A stretch of 64,000 nucleotides of DNA from Hermodice carunculata (GCA_964020975.1 OZ026615.1:31090722-31154721); one strand, 5' to 3'. Positions 1-12,457 are shown, numbered from the stretch's first letter. Translations and numbers: made by a program. The notes: generated by a model from the sequence alone, not told the origin.

Positions 1-1500
1 GTTTCTCGACGGACTTTTGAAACGTTGCACCCAAAATACGCCGAAGAAAGCTGTTGACTCCGTCAAAACATGTAGTGAACCAGGTGATGCTGTGACTATC
101 AGTTTGTTCCTAATTAACGGTATTTATAATCAAACAACCGTCTATTAAAGACACTTACTCATACTTAGACCATGGAGATTACAGTCGAAGTTAGTGCCTT
201 TGATTTAAATGTGTTTTGTTTCGAAAAGTGCAACCTCGAAACAAAGCAGCACTTTTTTGTTTTTCACCATTAGTCCTGTTGGCGATATAGTGAAAATCTA
301 CTCGCAGCATTACTGAGAAGTACATATTGCAACCCTTCCAGGCAAGCTAATAGATTGACAGATTTTTTGGTAAGGACCAATGGAAGCAAAATGTCCAACA
401 CGACTGGTGATTGATGCGGAATTGGAGGAGTCTGCACCACTAGATACTTTGTTCTCTAGTAATCATTTAAGCGTCAACGATTCATCCCCCTCCCCCCAAT
501 TTTATGATAAACTTGCATCTTAATGGCACAGGGGATAAAACACTATTCAGTAACATTACTGACTATAATGGTATGTAATGTATAATATAATTCAAGGCTC
601 AATCCTGTATATTACGTGTTCCACTGTGCTACATGCAGCCTCTATATTTATTATATATATTTGGGCAGTCTGTTTCCTACTTGCAGTGCAAAAGGTGTTG
701 TGTGTTTAACCTCATAAGCAAACATAAGTCACATATTCTTTTATATTTTCTTAGTGTTATCAAATAACCAATTTCTGTCACAAAAATGATCCCCCGATTT
801 AAAAGTCACTGCATATATCTTACACTTTATGCATTAAAAAGTATGTGCAAAAATCGTTTCCATGGAAGCAATGTCATCATGCAATCGGTCTGCCATGGTC
901 TAGAAACGTGCAGGCCCAATGGCTGTGAAGGAGACTATACATGGCACCAGACTGCTCCACGAGTGTCGGCAAATAGCAAGCCAATAGATCTTGCATCATC
1001 AGATGCTGAGAGGAGTTTACATCATTGCACCTGGTCAACAGTCTCTTAGGATTAACTGAATAAGTACTGGTTTGGTATGGCTACACAAATAGACCACCCA
1101 TTCCAATGCCATAACTAATGAGCTCCGCATACAAACCACGTTTTTTCTGATCAATTAATATTTATTGTATTTGTTTCCGACATTTTGGGTTCTAAGAATT
1201 GTTTCCATGCTCTGTATGGCTGAAATTTATTCATGGCTGTTTCTCTGTATTTTGTAATACATCCTATTACGCAAATTGGAATGGAGGTCACTTTCAAGTT
1301 CCTGTTCCATTTTGTAAGAGTCATGCAAGATTTAAACGCACTCTGGACGCATGGACGTGTGCATTGGGGGAAATATTGTCTTATTGGGCTTTGGAGTCGA
1401 ATGTTCCATTTGGACCTTGTTACAAAATGTGGCAGATACTGAAAATTTTTTATCCTTCTAAGCAGGTATTTCCATTGTTGTAAGGTGGGCATAAATATCA
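1..1500. other. Unassigned AT-rich DNA
   Basis: No gene, RNA or repeat is recognised here. Short open frames exist (for example 786-1049 on + and 1151-1507 on -). They show no family motif, and two overlap on opposite strands, as expected of chance frames. The DNA just before 1500 could be the decayed upstream part of the LINE fragment that follows, but I cannot support that from motifs. Confidence 0.5.
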
Positions 1501-2070
1501 GACTCATTATCCAATAATGATAAAACTGGACCTAGAAATAAATTACCGTATTATATTTACAAGTCAAAAACACCTTAAACCGATGTGGTATGCAGCTTTT
1601 GAGGGTTATCTTATTAATTATGAAACATTGCAGGACGAGTTACTTAGTGCAATTGATATTCCATGGGAGGTACTTTGGTGTACTATTTTTTTTGTCTGAA
1701 TCGTAGTGCACAAATTCAAACGTTTCACGATAGCATAGTTAGTTCTTGCCTTGACACGAGATATGAATATACCCCATATTCTTCTAATTCTAATTCTAAA
1801 GTCCTTGCAAGCTGGAGTGATTATGTTGAACCATATAGGAAATTAGTCATTTTGGCATGATATTTGGAAGAGCATTAATTAGCCTCGTGTTGGAATGGTC
1901 GCTGATATCAGAAATAAAACTAGGTCCAAATACCATTATGCCCTGAGGTACATTGGAAATGACAGTGAAGCATGTAATGCTCAAAAACTGGCGGCTGTCA
2001 TGGCTAGTAATTATAATCATGTTTTCTTTTGTTTTTTTTGTTGTTTTTTTTTAGAATTGTGCAAATGGAA
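1500..2070 (+). pseudogene. LINE fragment: linker between endonuclease and reverse transcriptase
   Basis: Translated pieces on the plus strand follow the linker that non-LTR retrotransposon ORF2 proteins carry between the endonuclease and the reverse transcriptase. Recognisable stretches include KPMWYAA near 1580, ASWSDYVEPYRK near 1806-1842, and RNKTRSKYHYALRY near 1910-1950. In the family this region reads like W-x-E-Y-V and then R-x-x-x-x-Y-H-Y-A-x-R. Neither the endonuclease nor the palm domain is present, so this is an isolated piece of about 0.55 kb. The frame is broken at several places and the 3' side dissolves into a T-rich run near 2030-2055. It resembles the family of the LINE at 14090-15500, whose first recognisable residues lie just downstream of where this fragment stops. 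Family assignment rests on remembered consensus patterns, not on a search. Confidence 0.55.
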
Positions 2071-2329
2071 GGGAGGCCAAAGTCGGCAGCCACACTGGGT
2101 AGACCCTGCATACCAGCTGAAGAGTGAATCTCACTTTTAACTTGGACCAGCTAACTGTGGCTTGATATACAGTTTGGATATAAAGTGCCAGATAACAAAT
2201 TGGCAGTATTTTTGGTGATGATAGTCCAAATGTGAGAACTGAACCAGCCCAACAGCATACAGCCTTGGGGGACTGCAGAGGGTCTGTTGAATCCTCCATT
2301 ATAAACTGACCATACTATGTGGGCAGTGA

Positions 2330-2720
2330 CGCATGACAGGCATTTGGCACAATCAGTTGGGGAAGTTGGTGAATACACTCATGCTGACGTCCTGGAACAT
2401 ACCTTAGTAAATGAATAAGGGCAGGGAAAAAAGAGGTAAAGAAATAGGAGTAGTGCATCTAGCACATCTAGTGCTTCCATTACCCCAAGGATTAATAAAA
2501 AAGTAAAGCAGCAGGACTTTATGACAGGTGTTTTGCAACAGTCAGTTGGGGTAGTTCGTGAATACACACATCCAGATTTTCTGGAATATACCTTAGTAAA
2601 TAAATAAGGGCAGGCAAAACAAAGAAAGGGAAAGAAATAGGAGTAGTGCATCTAGCACATCCAGTGCTTCCAGTATTCCCAAGGATTATAAAAAGGTAAA
2701 GCAGCAGGACTTTAGTGGAG
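2330..2720 (+). repeat. Two-copy tandem duplication, period about 190 bp
   Basis: A block around CATACCTTAGTAAAT at about 2398 recurs at about 2588. The similarity continues through GGAGTAGTGCATCTAGCACAT and AAGTAAAGCAGCAGGACTTT to about 2710. The two copies differ by small indels and substitutions. The second copy reads straight into the LINE ORF1 remnant that follows, so the duplication probably arose in the N-terminal, serine/threonine-rich part of that ORF1. Confidence 0.8.
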
Positions 2721-3410
2721 ATAGTGAAAGTGACTGTAACTTTGTAAGTGCAGACCAGTCTTCTTGCATACTGTCAACAGTGGAGGAAGGAGACATGTCA
2801 GCCCCCAAGGTTGAGTTTGGGGCCCTCAAGACAGAGTTCCTACAGCAAATAAAAAATCAAATGGATTAATATACTTCAGGATTAGAATCCAGAATGGCCA
2901 AGCTGGAGGTAGAAAATAAAGTTCTGAGAGCCGAATTACAGAGAGTGCGAGCCCATGCGGTAGAAAATGAACAGTTTATTAGAAAAAAGCATTAGGAATA
3001 ATGGGCTTGAAGAAAAGCCAGGGAAAACTACATGCAAACAGTAGTTGGTTTTGTGGACCAAAAACTCAAAGTGCCCATTTTTGCTGATGACGTTGAAGCC
3101 ACACACATGCTGAAAGTGGGCATAAATGTGGATGACAGACCTCGTACATCATTGTACAGTTGGCACATAAGGGTATGAAGCATAAAGTCATAAAGAGGTG
3201 CGGAGCTTTTAAGAACAGTGGGGAAATAATAACATATGACCTGACCTGCGAGATGTACCAATGCTTTAACCGTGTCAAAAAAGATCCAAGAGTAAAAGAG
3301 TCTTGACATGGGATGCCAAATTTTTGCTATAGACCATATTGTCTGCAACGATATGGGCAGCCCCTGAAGGAGTTATTCAGTATACATGTGGACAGCCCTA
3401 AGGTAAAGGA
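2700..3410 (+). pseudogene. LINE ORF1-like remnant (coiled coil plus C-terminal domain)
   Basis: Plus-strand frames give a short coiled coil followed by a basic C-terminal domain, the order found in ORF1 proteins of L1-like LINEs. ORF1 proteins bind the element's RNA and act as chaperones in its ribonucleoprotein particle. The coiled coil covers about 2860-2990 (LESRMAKLEVENKVLRAELQ). The C-terminal part includes VGFVDQKLKVPIFADDVEAT near 3043-3105, then ITYDLTCEMYQCFNRVKKD near 3230-3285 and a GSPWKELFS-like end near 3357-3380. The reading frame is interrupted several times, so the copy is dead. No endonuclease or reverse transcriptase follows directly. It could belong to the same family as the L1/Tx1-like LINE at 9800-13570, but no overlap exists to test this. 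Confidence 0.6.
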
Positions 3411-3419
3411 GCTTTTGTG

Positions 3420-4440
3420 GATTTATAATAACTGCTTTTATGTTTCATTCTGGAGCTGAACTGCACCAACGGTGGAGGAGGTTATGGTAGTGTTAGTGTA
3501 CATTTAGTGTCAATGCAGACTCGTTCCATTGGCCGCTCACCTTGTACAAAACTCTTGCATCACAATTGGTTCGGTTATCAATATGTCTGCAAGATTAGAA
3601 ATTTGAACAGACAAATTCGAGTCCTCGTTATGGCGTATTACACCCTCGAAATTGTTGGTTTCTGTTCGTGTATGATAATAATTCAGCTTACCTTTAATAC
3701 ATTTGTCTCTTTCCTTAAGTCATGTATGAGGAGAGGTCCCCTGAACTATGTGCAAAAATGAGACAGAACTTTCGCCCTGTTCTCGTCTTGGTAATTGTGC
3801 AGGAGTATATTTACAATCTATAGTATCAGTACTTCATGTAATCTTTGACAGTCTTGGTTCTTTGTTAATTGATATATAGTATCTGGCTTGTGGAAGACAT
3901 TTCCACTTGTGTTACAGTTGACATGCATGTATTCAATTTGAACATACATGGTTGTAATTTACTTCCGTGAAAGTAGCCTTTTTAGGCCAGTTTCATGTAT
4001 ATGCTGATCTCATGTTTTACCAAGCGGACCTAAAGGAACTTTTTCCACTGATTTAAGGTTGTTAAAATACAGTACCTGTTTGGCTAGGGAAAGATATTTT
4101 CATAGGGTACCAATGGTATGGGAATATACACATGAGCTTTAACTTACTCCTACATGAGAAGTCTGTTCAAGCTAGTGGTTATGATAAAGGATAAGTTATG
4201 CTATTTAAATAATTTGTACAGTAAGACTCAATGAAACCCCATGCTGCCAAAAATTTTACAATATTGTTCCAATTTTGTCGATACATACCACAAACATGTA
4301 TTTATGGGTAATTTGGATATACTACAAAATTTAGTTTTGAAAGAATTAATCTAAAAAGGTACAAAATTTCGGATATGTCCTAAGTTGAACATTGACAGTA
4401 TTTTTCAGGGTACATGTAATGCATTTAATTCCTACTGAAA
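3420..4440. other. Unassigned intergenic DNA
   Basis: I see no supported gene or repeat. An 84-codon open frame at 3507-3761 has no recognisable motif. Parts may be non-coding flanks of the Penelope-like element that starts near 4440. Confidence 0.45.
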
Positions 4441-5960
4441 GAAATGGGCAAAGAAAGAAAAAACAGAAGTTCAGAAATTTGATGGTGTATTGAAAGATGG
4501 TTATCAAACTTGAAAAGAGTCTTTAAAAATAGACTCTATCGTTACAAACTGCACATTAAGAATTTCAATATAGTAAATTTAAAACAACCTAAGATTTCAA
4601 ACGCAGTCAAAGAACTGCAAGAAAGATTTGTAATCACTAACATTGATAAGGCAGGGGACAATTTTGGGATCATCTGCCAAAAATAATATCTGGATGTTTT
4701 GAAAAATGAACTTGGTATAAAAATATTTCAGACATAAGAGGAAATGATGTATGCAAATTACACAAACAATCTATTGATAGGTTGACAGATACACTTAAAG
4801 ATGAGATCAAAATTTCTGAAGAGAAATTCAATGTTGCTTTGGATATCCAAATTACATAAAAAAAACCTTTCAACTCTAGATTCATAGCTGGTGCGTCAAA
4901 ATATACAACGAAACAATTATCAAAAGAAGTAACACTGTGTTTGACTGCAATTAGGAATCATTTGCGTAAATACTGTAATGCAGTTTCTAGAAATTGTGAA
5001 ATTAATTGTTTTTGGACTTTTAGCAATTTTTCTGAATTTGTATCCAAAATCATAGATTAAAAAGCAAAAAATATCAGATGTTTTTTTATTTTTCTACACT
5101 GCGCACTGTCAGCCCACAGATGAAGTCAAAGGTCTCTTTCAGAATTAATAAGCAAAATGTTTAAACATAATGGTAAACCATACATAAATGTTAATTCATA
5201 TTCAAAGAAATCATATTGGTTGCACAATAAATACACAAAAAGTAACATTAAATCTTATACTGTTGAAACTTTGATAGATGCTATAAAATTTCTCTTGAAC
5301 GATTTTTTTGTTCAATATGGAACACTGGTTTTTCAACAAATTAAAGGCATTCCAATGGATAGCATCTGCTCCCTGTTATTGGCAGATTTATCTTTAACCT
5401 GGCTTGAATTTAAGTATATGGATAAATGGATGAAAAGGAATTTCAAACGGCTACAGAATTATGGAACAACGAAAGGTGTATTGATGACATTGCTTGTGTA
5501 AATGTACAAACTTTCAGTGAAATTGATGAAGAAATTTACCCAAGAGATCTCCCTTTGGAAGGTAACAATTCAGATGGTTTCAGAGACGTGTTTCTGGACT
5601 TGGATATTCAGGTCACTAATTACAGGTTTTGCATGAAGGTCTATCACAAAATAGATGGTTTTAACTTTGAAGTAGTTAAATATCCTTTCCCGGAGAGTAA
5701 CATTTCGGAAACTATTGGGTATAATACATTTTTGACACAAATGTTGAGATTTGGTCGTATTTGTTCTACATTTTAGGACTTTGTATCTTGAACCAAATTA
5801 GTTTACAACAAACTTGAATCAAGAGGATTTAAAGGTGTACTGTTGATCAAATATTTCCACAAATTTTGCCGTTAATATCCAGAGATGGTTAGAAAGTTTA
5901 GCTTCAGTAATTTTAGAGATTTTCGACTTGCCTGTTTTGGTACTGAATTTTATCTTTTGG
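4440..5960 (+). mobile_element. Penelope-like element (PLE) remnant, reverse transcriptase region
   Basis: Plus-strand pieces match the Penelope-like reverse transcriptase, a retroelement class related to telomerase that has no capsid or envelope. An N-terminal block with ITNIDKAGDNFGI lies near 4633-4670. An STLDS-type block followed by SKEVTLCLTAIRNHLRKYCN lies near 4920-4980, and FQQIKGIPM with LLADL near 5332-5395. Downstream are IDGFNFEVVKYPF and the QMLRFGRIC block near 5650-5765, and a YFHKFCR-like post-palm segment near 5848. The order of blocks is the family order. The copy is broken in many places and no GIY-YIG endonuclease end was recognised. It runs directly into a tandem duplication (5857-6490) whose first unit starts inside the post-palm segment. 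Confidence 0.8.
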
Positions 5961-6490
5961 CATCATTCTGTTTAATATTCACCTTTCAGACATTTTAGGC
6001 TAGCTTGTCTGTTAGGTCAAACCCGTAGGTGCTAGAGGTAGCAAGCAGCTACCCACGAAAGTTACTAGCTTGCCTAATTGTACTTTATATCTGGTTCAGA
6101 AAAATTATATTCTGATTGCATTTTCTTGATTTAAAAACTAATGATTTTCATTCTTTTCTGATTTGCCCACAAATTTTGCTGTTAATATCTAAAGCTTGTT
6201 AGAAAGTTTGGGGGCAATAATTTTACAGATCTTAGACTTGCCTGTTTTGCTACTTAATTTTATCTTTTGGCATCATTCGGTTTTAATATTCACTTTGAGA
6301 CAGTTTAGATTTACATGTTTTCTGTCAGGCTAACCCGCCCGGGGGGAGGGGGGGGGGCTATTGGTGGCAAGCAGCTACTCACTACAGTCACAAGTTTGCT
6401 TGATTGTACTTAAAATCTGGTTAAGAAAAATTATGTTTTGTTAACATGTTTTTTGACTTAGATGCTAATGCCTTTCATTGTTTTCCGACA
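5857..6490 (+). repeat. Two-copy tandem duplication, period 310 bp
   Basis: CCACAAATTTTG at 5857 recurs at 6167. The two units stay alignable for about 310 bp, including GACTTGCCTGTTTTG, TTTATCTTTTGGCATCATTC and a GCAAGCAGCTAC block. They are clearly diverged by eye. The second unit has gained a G-rich run near 6340-6357. The first unit begins inside the Penelope-like coding region, so the duplicated unit includes the element's 3' part. Confidence 0.85.
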
Positions 6491-7621
6491 TGCCTAAGTA
6501 CACATTTACTCAATGTCAAAAATTACTCACATTTGACTCAGGGTTGGCAGCGAAATAGAGCTTTATTGTTTGGAGACTTTGAAAGTAAGGAGTAGGTGTC
6601 ATCCTGGGGTTACATTTCTCGTACAGGATGTCTATCGTTGCAGTACTTGTTAGGAATTCCCCCGTTTGTGTATTAGTCTAGCTACAACTGATTATTTTAC
6701 AATCACTGGGACTAAATTTAATACCCCAGTTTGTTTCTACTTCAGTTATACACTTGCAGGTGATTTAACTAAGATAAGCTAGAAAGGGTACATAATGCTT
6801 CAGGGATGAGTCAACTTGTTGGTATCTGAACTTGTACTACACAAATTCAGTAATATGTTTGGTTTGACAGGTATTCTTCATTGATAATGAAGCTCTGCAT
6901 TTGTAAGCAAAATTTCACGTATGTACCTAATTCATCATTTGCCATGTTCATATTTATTCATTACTATGTATTGTCATTGCTGAATATTTAGCTTAGACAA
7001 GGAGCCGCTTCTCAGAGAGACATGTACGGGTATAAGCTCCGAAACCTGTTCTGAGAGTTAACCCGCTAAAGACCCTTAAATTTATTTGGGCTAATACAGT
7101 CTCTGTCAAAATTCTACAGAAGAACGTGTGCAATATGGACAATAGTACTTATTTATGTATATAAGTTAGACAGTTTCAGGTCAGCTTATGGAGAGTAAGG
7201 AGTTTGGACTGCGGAATAGGGCAATGACTACCGGGAAGTGGTTCTGGGCAAAAAGACACAAATATAATGTAGAGTTCCTAGTCATGAGAGCTTATTTCAT
7301 GATGTTACAGTAATAGCATGCAAGTGTCCATCTTTAATTTTGCAAGAAGTCTATACAAGAGTTACTTAGTGTAACTATTTGTATGTGTAAACCGACTATT
7401 TATGTCAGATGAATCTTAGTATAAAATAGTACATGCATGGTGGTAGAATTTATGTATATATGTTTATAATAGTATCTAGTAGTATTTGATTCCATACAGA
7501 CACGGTCTGTACTTATTGATCTTACAGTACTCTTCTGTTTAGATCTAGTTAGATATCCTCTATGCTATACTAAAAGCAGACTGTGTAGTTTTCTCCGTTC
7601 AAATTTTTATATGTATGTGTA

Positions 7622-7676
<55 letters not shown>

Positions 7677-8403
7677 TGTGCATATATGTTTATGTATATG
7701 GGCATATATTCCGAGTATTGCGACCATACATATCCTAAAAATACAAGCTTTTTGCACATATATGTGAGATAACTACTTATTTCATACCTAATTGGAAGAT
7801 CTTGTCTGATGAAGAAGAATCTTCCTGATAGTACACATATAAGCAGTCTGTAGGTAAGAGTAAGAGTAAGAGTTTACTATTTACTCCACTTCCTAGTAGG
7901 GTGGGTTAGGCCTATAGATTTTGGAAAAGAACTAGTGTCTGCAGTTAATGATGAATATTTCTAAGGTTGAGAGGACCGGTTTAAAACCACCAGTTGCCTT
8001 TTATGGGTGACTGCCTGTCTCAAGTCAGCATTGAAATTTGTTTCTTCACATCGGTATTGGAAGAGAAATGTTGATGCCTTGGCAAGTCTGAAATCTCCTT
8101 GCTGTCATTGTTGGGTTTGGAATTGATGAATATGGATCATGTTTTTCTGTACTATTTTCTACGTATATTATAGGTTAGAATTTAACATACCGAAATAATG
8201 GAAATACGTGTACATAGTATGTGGAGGAGCTGATGATTCGTACTAGGGTGAGGTAAGATTAGAAACAAGGAATACTTATATTCCTTGTCCCAGGTATGAT
8301 ATGTATATTTATAGGTGATGAGGGCTCAACCACTAAGTAAAAGTGTAACACGACAAACTGTGTTTCTAAAGGTGGTAAAAATGGTTATGACAGAGTACCC
8401 TTG
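6490..8403. other. Unassigned DNA with a TA microsatellite at 7623-7671
   Basis: No coding motif is recognised. A perfect TA dinucleotide run of about 48 bp lies at 7623-7671. A short GTAAGA tandem run lies near 7853-7873. The rest is ordinary AT-rich sequence. Confidence 0.6.
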
Positions 8404-8404
8404 C

Positions 8405-8444
<40 letters not shown>

Positions 8445-8504
8445 CATAATCATAATCATAATCATAATAACAATAACAATAACAATAACAATAACAATAA
8501 CAAC

Positions 8505-8590
<86 letters not shown>
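8404..8590 (+). repeat. AAT trinucleotide microsatellite with ATC and AAC variant blocks
   Basis: An AAT/ATA tract of about 187 bp. Its centre is organised into an AATCAT hexamer block (about 8441-8468) and an AACAAT hexamer block (about 8469-8508), flanked by pure trinucleotide repeat. The open frame across it is only a low-complexity artefact. Confidence 0.95.
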
Positions 8591-8591
<1 letters not shown>

Positions 8592-8639
8592 TATAACAAC
8601 AGTATTATTTATATTTATATTTAAAACACATGATGCCTA

Positions 8640-9790
8640 TCAATAATAATTTATACCTGGTTTATGGTGGTATGGAAGTGGCATACATAATTTTAATTGT
8701 AATAAATGATTAATTGATTAAAAGGTATGGAGCCAGAACACTAAGGCTTTTTGTGGACTGGGTACTTGGACTGCCCAATGCAGTTCTAACTTGCACATGG
8801 TTTGCACCTGTCCATTGGCTCCGTTACTACTTTATCATATACATGTTTGGGCAGATTAAGATGCATGGTCGTCGCACTGAGTCATCTCTTGGGGAGCAGT
8901 CTTTCATTGACTTGTGGTTTAAATTGATCACAAGTCCTTATATTGGTAAACTGTTTTGTACTGGTGAATAGGAAACATGGCAAATATGCCCAGATAAGTG
9001 TATCAATATAGGGGGGGGGGGGGTCTTCCTTAACTAGTTTGGTCGGATTATGAAAAATTTGCTTTCCTTTTACTTTTTGTGAAAGGTCTTAATTTAGAAT
9101 AACAGACAATTTCTTGAAACTACATACTAGGATACTGGTGAAGATGTTGGCTTTTATGTTTGGCTAATTTAGTATTAATTGATTTTGGCCTTCTTGGGTC
9201 TTAGCAATGAATTAATGCATTTAACAGTTATTAAGTTTTGAGCCGATCCAAGTGGGTTTGAGTTCTTGCCGAGCCTAGATTTCAGTGCTATGTCATGCAT
9301 ATAGGTACTACTAAAGTTGTATTGCGATTTATACTAGACAGTATATAGACAGTTTTTTAATCAGAGGTAAAGCTATATGGGGTGGGCTTATGTTTGGACC
9401 AGTTTTCAGTCTCTCTTTTTCCTTCACACTGCCATATAGGGAATAATGGAGGTATCAGTAGATATACAGGTCATAGTGGCCTCAAGGTTGTGTGCTAGAT
9501 TAAGCACACATGACCGAGACCTTCTACTTTTTTCTCTCTTTTTTCTTTCTTTTTTTTTTTATTATTTGCAGTTTTCAAATTTAGTAACAGGGAAAACTGT
9601 AACAAGGTGCAAAATGACTGTGCATGTACCACAGTCCTACTACCACTTTTTGTTTTGAGGCAGTACAAATACTTATTGTATATAGCTTACTAGTCAATAA
9701 GGAAGACACATGGTGTAAATAGTAATATGTAAAATTAAGATACCAGAGGTTATTAAATGTAAGGGCTTTGCCAGATTATAAGAAAAAGAT
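8640..9790. other. Unassigned DNA with a poly-G run near 9011-9023
   Basis: An 85-codon frame (8714-8971) carries no known motif. A run of about 13 G lies near 9011-9023. No element boundary is visible until the LINE endonuclease begins near 9800. Confidence 0.5.
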
Positions 9791-9799
9791 GCGAAGTAT

Positions 9800-10420
9800 T
9801 TCATTTTTTCACAAATGTGAAGCTTGGATTGTATTTCTACAGGAAGCACATTGTGGAGTCTCAATGGAAGGCTGAATGGGGTTACACTAGTTTATTTGCA
9901 CATGGGACAAGTGAATCAAGAGGGGGTCTGTATTTTATTAAAAAAAAGTATGTATGGATATACATGATGTACCCTGAGACGCAGATGGAAGGTATATTAT
10001 TGTAGACTTTACAATTGGAAGTAAAAGAGTAACATCAGTAAATTTATGTGGGCCAAATCGGGATGCACCCGTCTTTTTGGAAAATATCGTAAATAATATA
10101 GAAAATATTCCTAATGATAAAAGTTTTAGGAGGGTATTTCAATCTGGGTTAACATGTAGGAAAGGATAAGAGATGTGGTTGAGCTCACACACATCATACA
10201 GCTCAAACAACCATATTGTCCTTAATGGAAGGTACAGACCTCATTGATATTTGGAGGGTAAAAAACCCCAGATAAATTAAGATTCACATGGCACAGTAAT
10301 GACCCCAACATGTTTTCTAGAATAGACTTTTTCTTAGTCTCATTTGGCATGATTTCATACATAATGCATATAGACAATAAACCTGGCTTCAGAACGGACC
10401 ATACAAAATTAATTTGACAT
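9800..10420 (+). pseudogene. LINE endonuclease domain (L1/Tx1-like element)
   Basis: The frame opening at 9817 contains ESQWKAEWGYTSLFAHGTSE, typical of the start of an L1-type endonuclease (the QETH...W...G block). Further pieces give VNLCGPNRDAPVFLENIVNN near 10042-10095. A degenerate GGYFN in place of the usual GGDFN lies near 10129-10143. SRIDFFLVSF sits near 10317-10347 and FRTDHTKLI near 10388-10414, matching the closing S-D-H block. The domain would cut the target strand to prime reverse transcription. Frame changes separate these blocks, so no functional enzyme can be made. Confidence 0.8.
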
Positions 10421-11034
10421 CAACAACAGAATGTAACAAGGGGGGAAAGGGTTTTTGGAAAGTAAATTGTTCGCTGCTAAGTGATTATGAGTATAATGAC
10501 CAAATAAAAGTAACTATAGCAGAAACAGTATCTTTGAACACTAACGCAAATCCAGATATCTTGTGGGATATAGTGAAGTCACAAATAAGAGGGGAAACAA
10601 TAAAGTATGCATCTAGGAAAAAGAGGGAAAGAATAAACAAAATCAAAGATTTTGAAACTGAATTTAAAGAGTTAGAGGAAATACAACATCGTGATACTGA
10701 TCCCAGTAAATATGAGAATGAGATTCAGATAATTAAGGAAGAATTAGAGAAAGAAGTGGAACATGCAACAAAGGGAGCAATAACAAGATGTAAAGTTCAG
10801 CGGTATGAGGAAGGGGAGAATGCAAGTAAATATTTCTTAAATTTAGACAGACGAAATAATAATAATAAAGTTATCGGACAATCGAGATTATCAAATGGTT
10901 TACTATTCTCTGATCAAAGTCAAATTCAAAGAGAGCAGGCGAAATTTTATAAGAAATTGTACACAGCTCAAAAAATTTTAGATGTAAATTTAGAACAAGA
11001 AACACCCGTAGCTGAAAATATTACTAAACTCTGA
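10414..11034 (+). pseudogene. LINE ORF2 linker and start of reverse transcriptase
   Basis: This 206-codon open frame is the longest surviving coding piece in the window. It starts inside the endonuclease tail (GKGFWKVNCSLLSDYEY, the GFWK-N block) and runs through a charged, helical linker rich in Glu and Lys. It reaches GENASKYFLNLDRRNNNNKV near 10813-10875, the block that precedes the reverse transcriptase in L1/Tx1 elements, then SDQSQIQREQAKFYKKLYTA near 10912-10968. The apparent start Met is internal to the real ORF2 and should not be read as a gene start. The frame stops at 11034, although the palm domain continues downstream in other frames. Confidence 0.85.
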
Positions 11035-11039
11035 GAGGC

Positions 11040-11825
11040 TGATCAAGCTTCATGTTAGGGTGCTTTACCAGAATAGGAAGTGACCAATTTAAATAAAACT
11101 TTTCCAAACAACAAAGGTCTTGGGACATATGGTCTCCGTATTGAATTTTATGAAATATTCTGGAACGAGGTTAAAATCTGTTGTTTAACTCAATACATTT
11201 TGCGTACGATAAAGGCCATTTATCAACTTCACAGTACGAAGAAATTATCACCCTGCTGTATAAAAAGGAAAAAGATCCTTTGCTGTTGAAAAATTCGAGA
11301 TCACTATCGTTATTAAACACTGGTTACAAACTTATAACGAAATGACTGGCATTTAGGATGAAAAAAGTAATGTCTTCTCTTATTCAGAGTGACCAAACAG
11401 TTTTTTTTACAAAATAGATATATGGGGGCAACCATTATTAGGATTATTGAAATATTAAACTATACTGACAGTGAAAATATTGCAGCCCTTTCAATTTTTA
11501 TTGATTTCGAAAAGGCCTTTGACAGATAAGAGTGGAAGTTTATTCAGAAGTTTTAACTTTCTTTAATTTTGGTTCTAATTTTAAACATTGGGTTGATACT
11601 ATCTCTAGGAACAGATGCAACCAAATTCTCAATAACGGCTGGGCAACAGCACCATTAATTTTGTCACGAGGGGTACGCCACGGATGCCCGCTGTCCCCGT
11701 ACTTGTTTGTAATTTGTGCAAAAATTCTTGGTATTATTATAAACCGTAATACTCAAATTGAAGAGATTAACATTGCCGGTAAAGAATATAAAATAAGTCA
11801 GTATGCAGATGACACAAACTGAATA
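11040..11825 (+). pseudogene. LINE reverse transcriptase palm (L1/Tx1-like element)
   Basis: The palm is spread over several frames. Pieces include KDPLLLKNSRSLSLLNTGYK near 11271-11330, then IDFEKAFDR near 11500-11527 carrying the first catalytic Asp region. VRHGCPLSPYLFVICAKILG lies near 11671-11733 and YADDT at 11802-11816 with the two catalytic Asp residues. The catalytic box is therefore still legible although the frame is broken between blocks. Spacing between FEKAFDR and YADD is about 290 bp, as expected for an intact palm. Confidence 0.87.
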
Positions 11826-11849
11826 ATCAAAGACAGTGAGGCATGTTTA

Positions 11850-12360
11850 CAAGAAATAACTGACGTGCTTGAATGGTTTGAAAAGATTTCAGGTGTAAAA
11901 GTAAATTATGATAAAAGTGAAATTATGCCTGTTGGGATCTTAGAAAATACCCAATTTAAATTAAAAACATTACAACAGATTAAATGCACAAGTGGTCCTG
12001 TTAGAATGCTAGGATTTCGGATATCTCCAAACACAAATAAAATTGGTAATTTAAACTACAACCCATTAATTCCGAAAATAAAGAACCAACTTAATATATG
12101 ATCTCAGAAAAAAACTTTACGTTGTATGGCAGAGTGACAATATTAAAAACTTTTGCTTTGTCCTCACTCATTTATGTAATGACAACAGTCCCAAGTCCAA
12201 TTTATAAAAAGGAAAAAGGTAACTTTTTTAAAAACCAGTTGAAATGTTATTGTTTAACTTTTTATGGAAGGGACAAAGAGATAGAATAAAACGCGGTACT
12301 GTTATTGGTGATTACCATCAAGGTGTCCAAAATGATATATATATATACATATACATATGT

Positions 12361-12457
<97 letters not shown>

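Noticed and set aside
786-1049. 87-codon protein-coding gene
   Set aside because: No motif, no neighbour, and the length is within chance expectation for this many bases.
8401-8646. Poly-isoleucine protein
   Set aside because: An artefact of an AAT microsatellite. The same applies to frames at 12244-12483, 15467-15692, 27862-28161, 43122-43388 and 56958-57215.
8714-8971. 85-codon protein-coding gene
   Set aside because: Trp/Tyr-rich text without a recognisable family, and no splice or promoter support.
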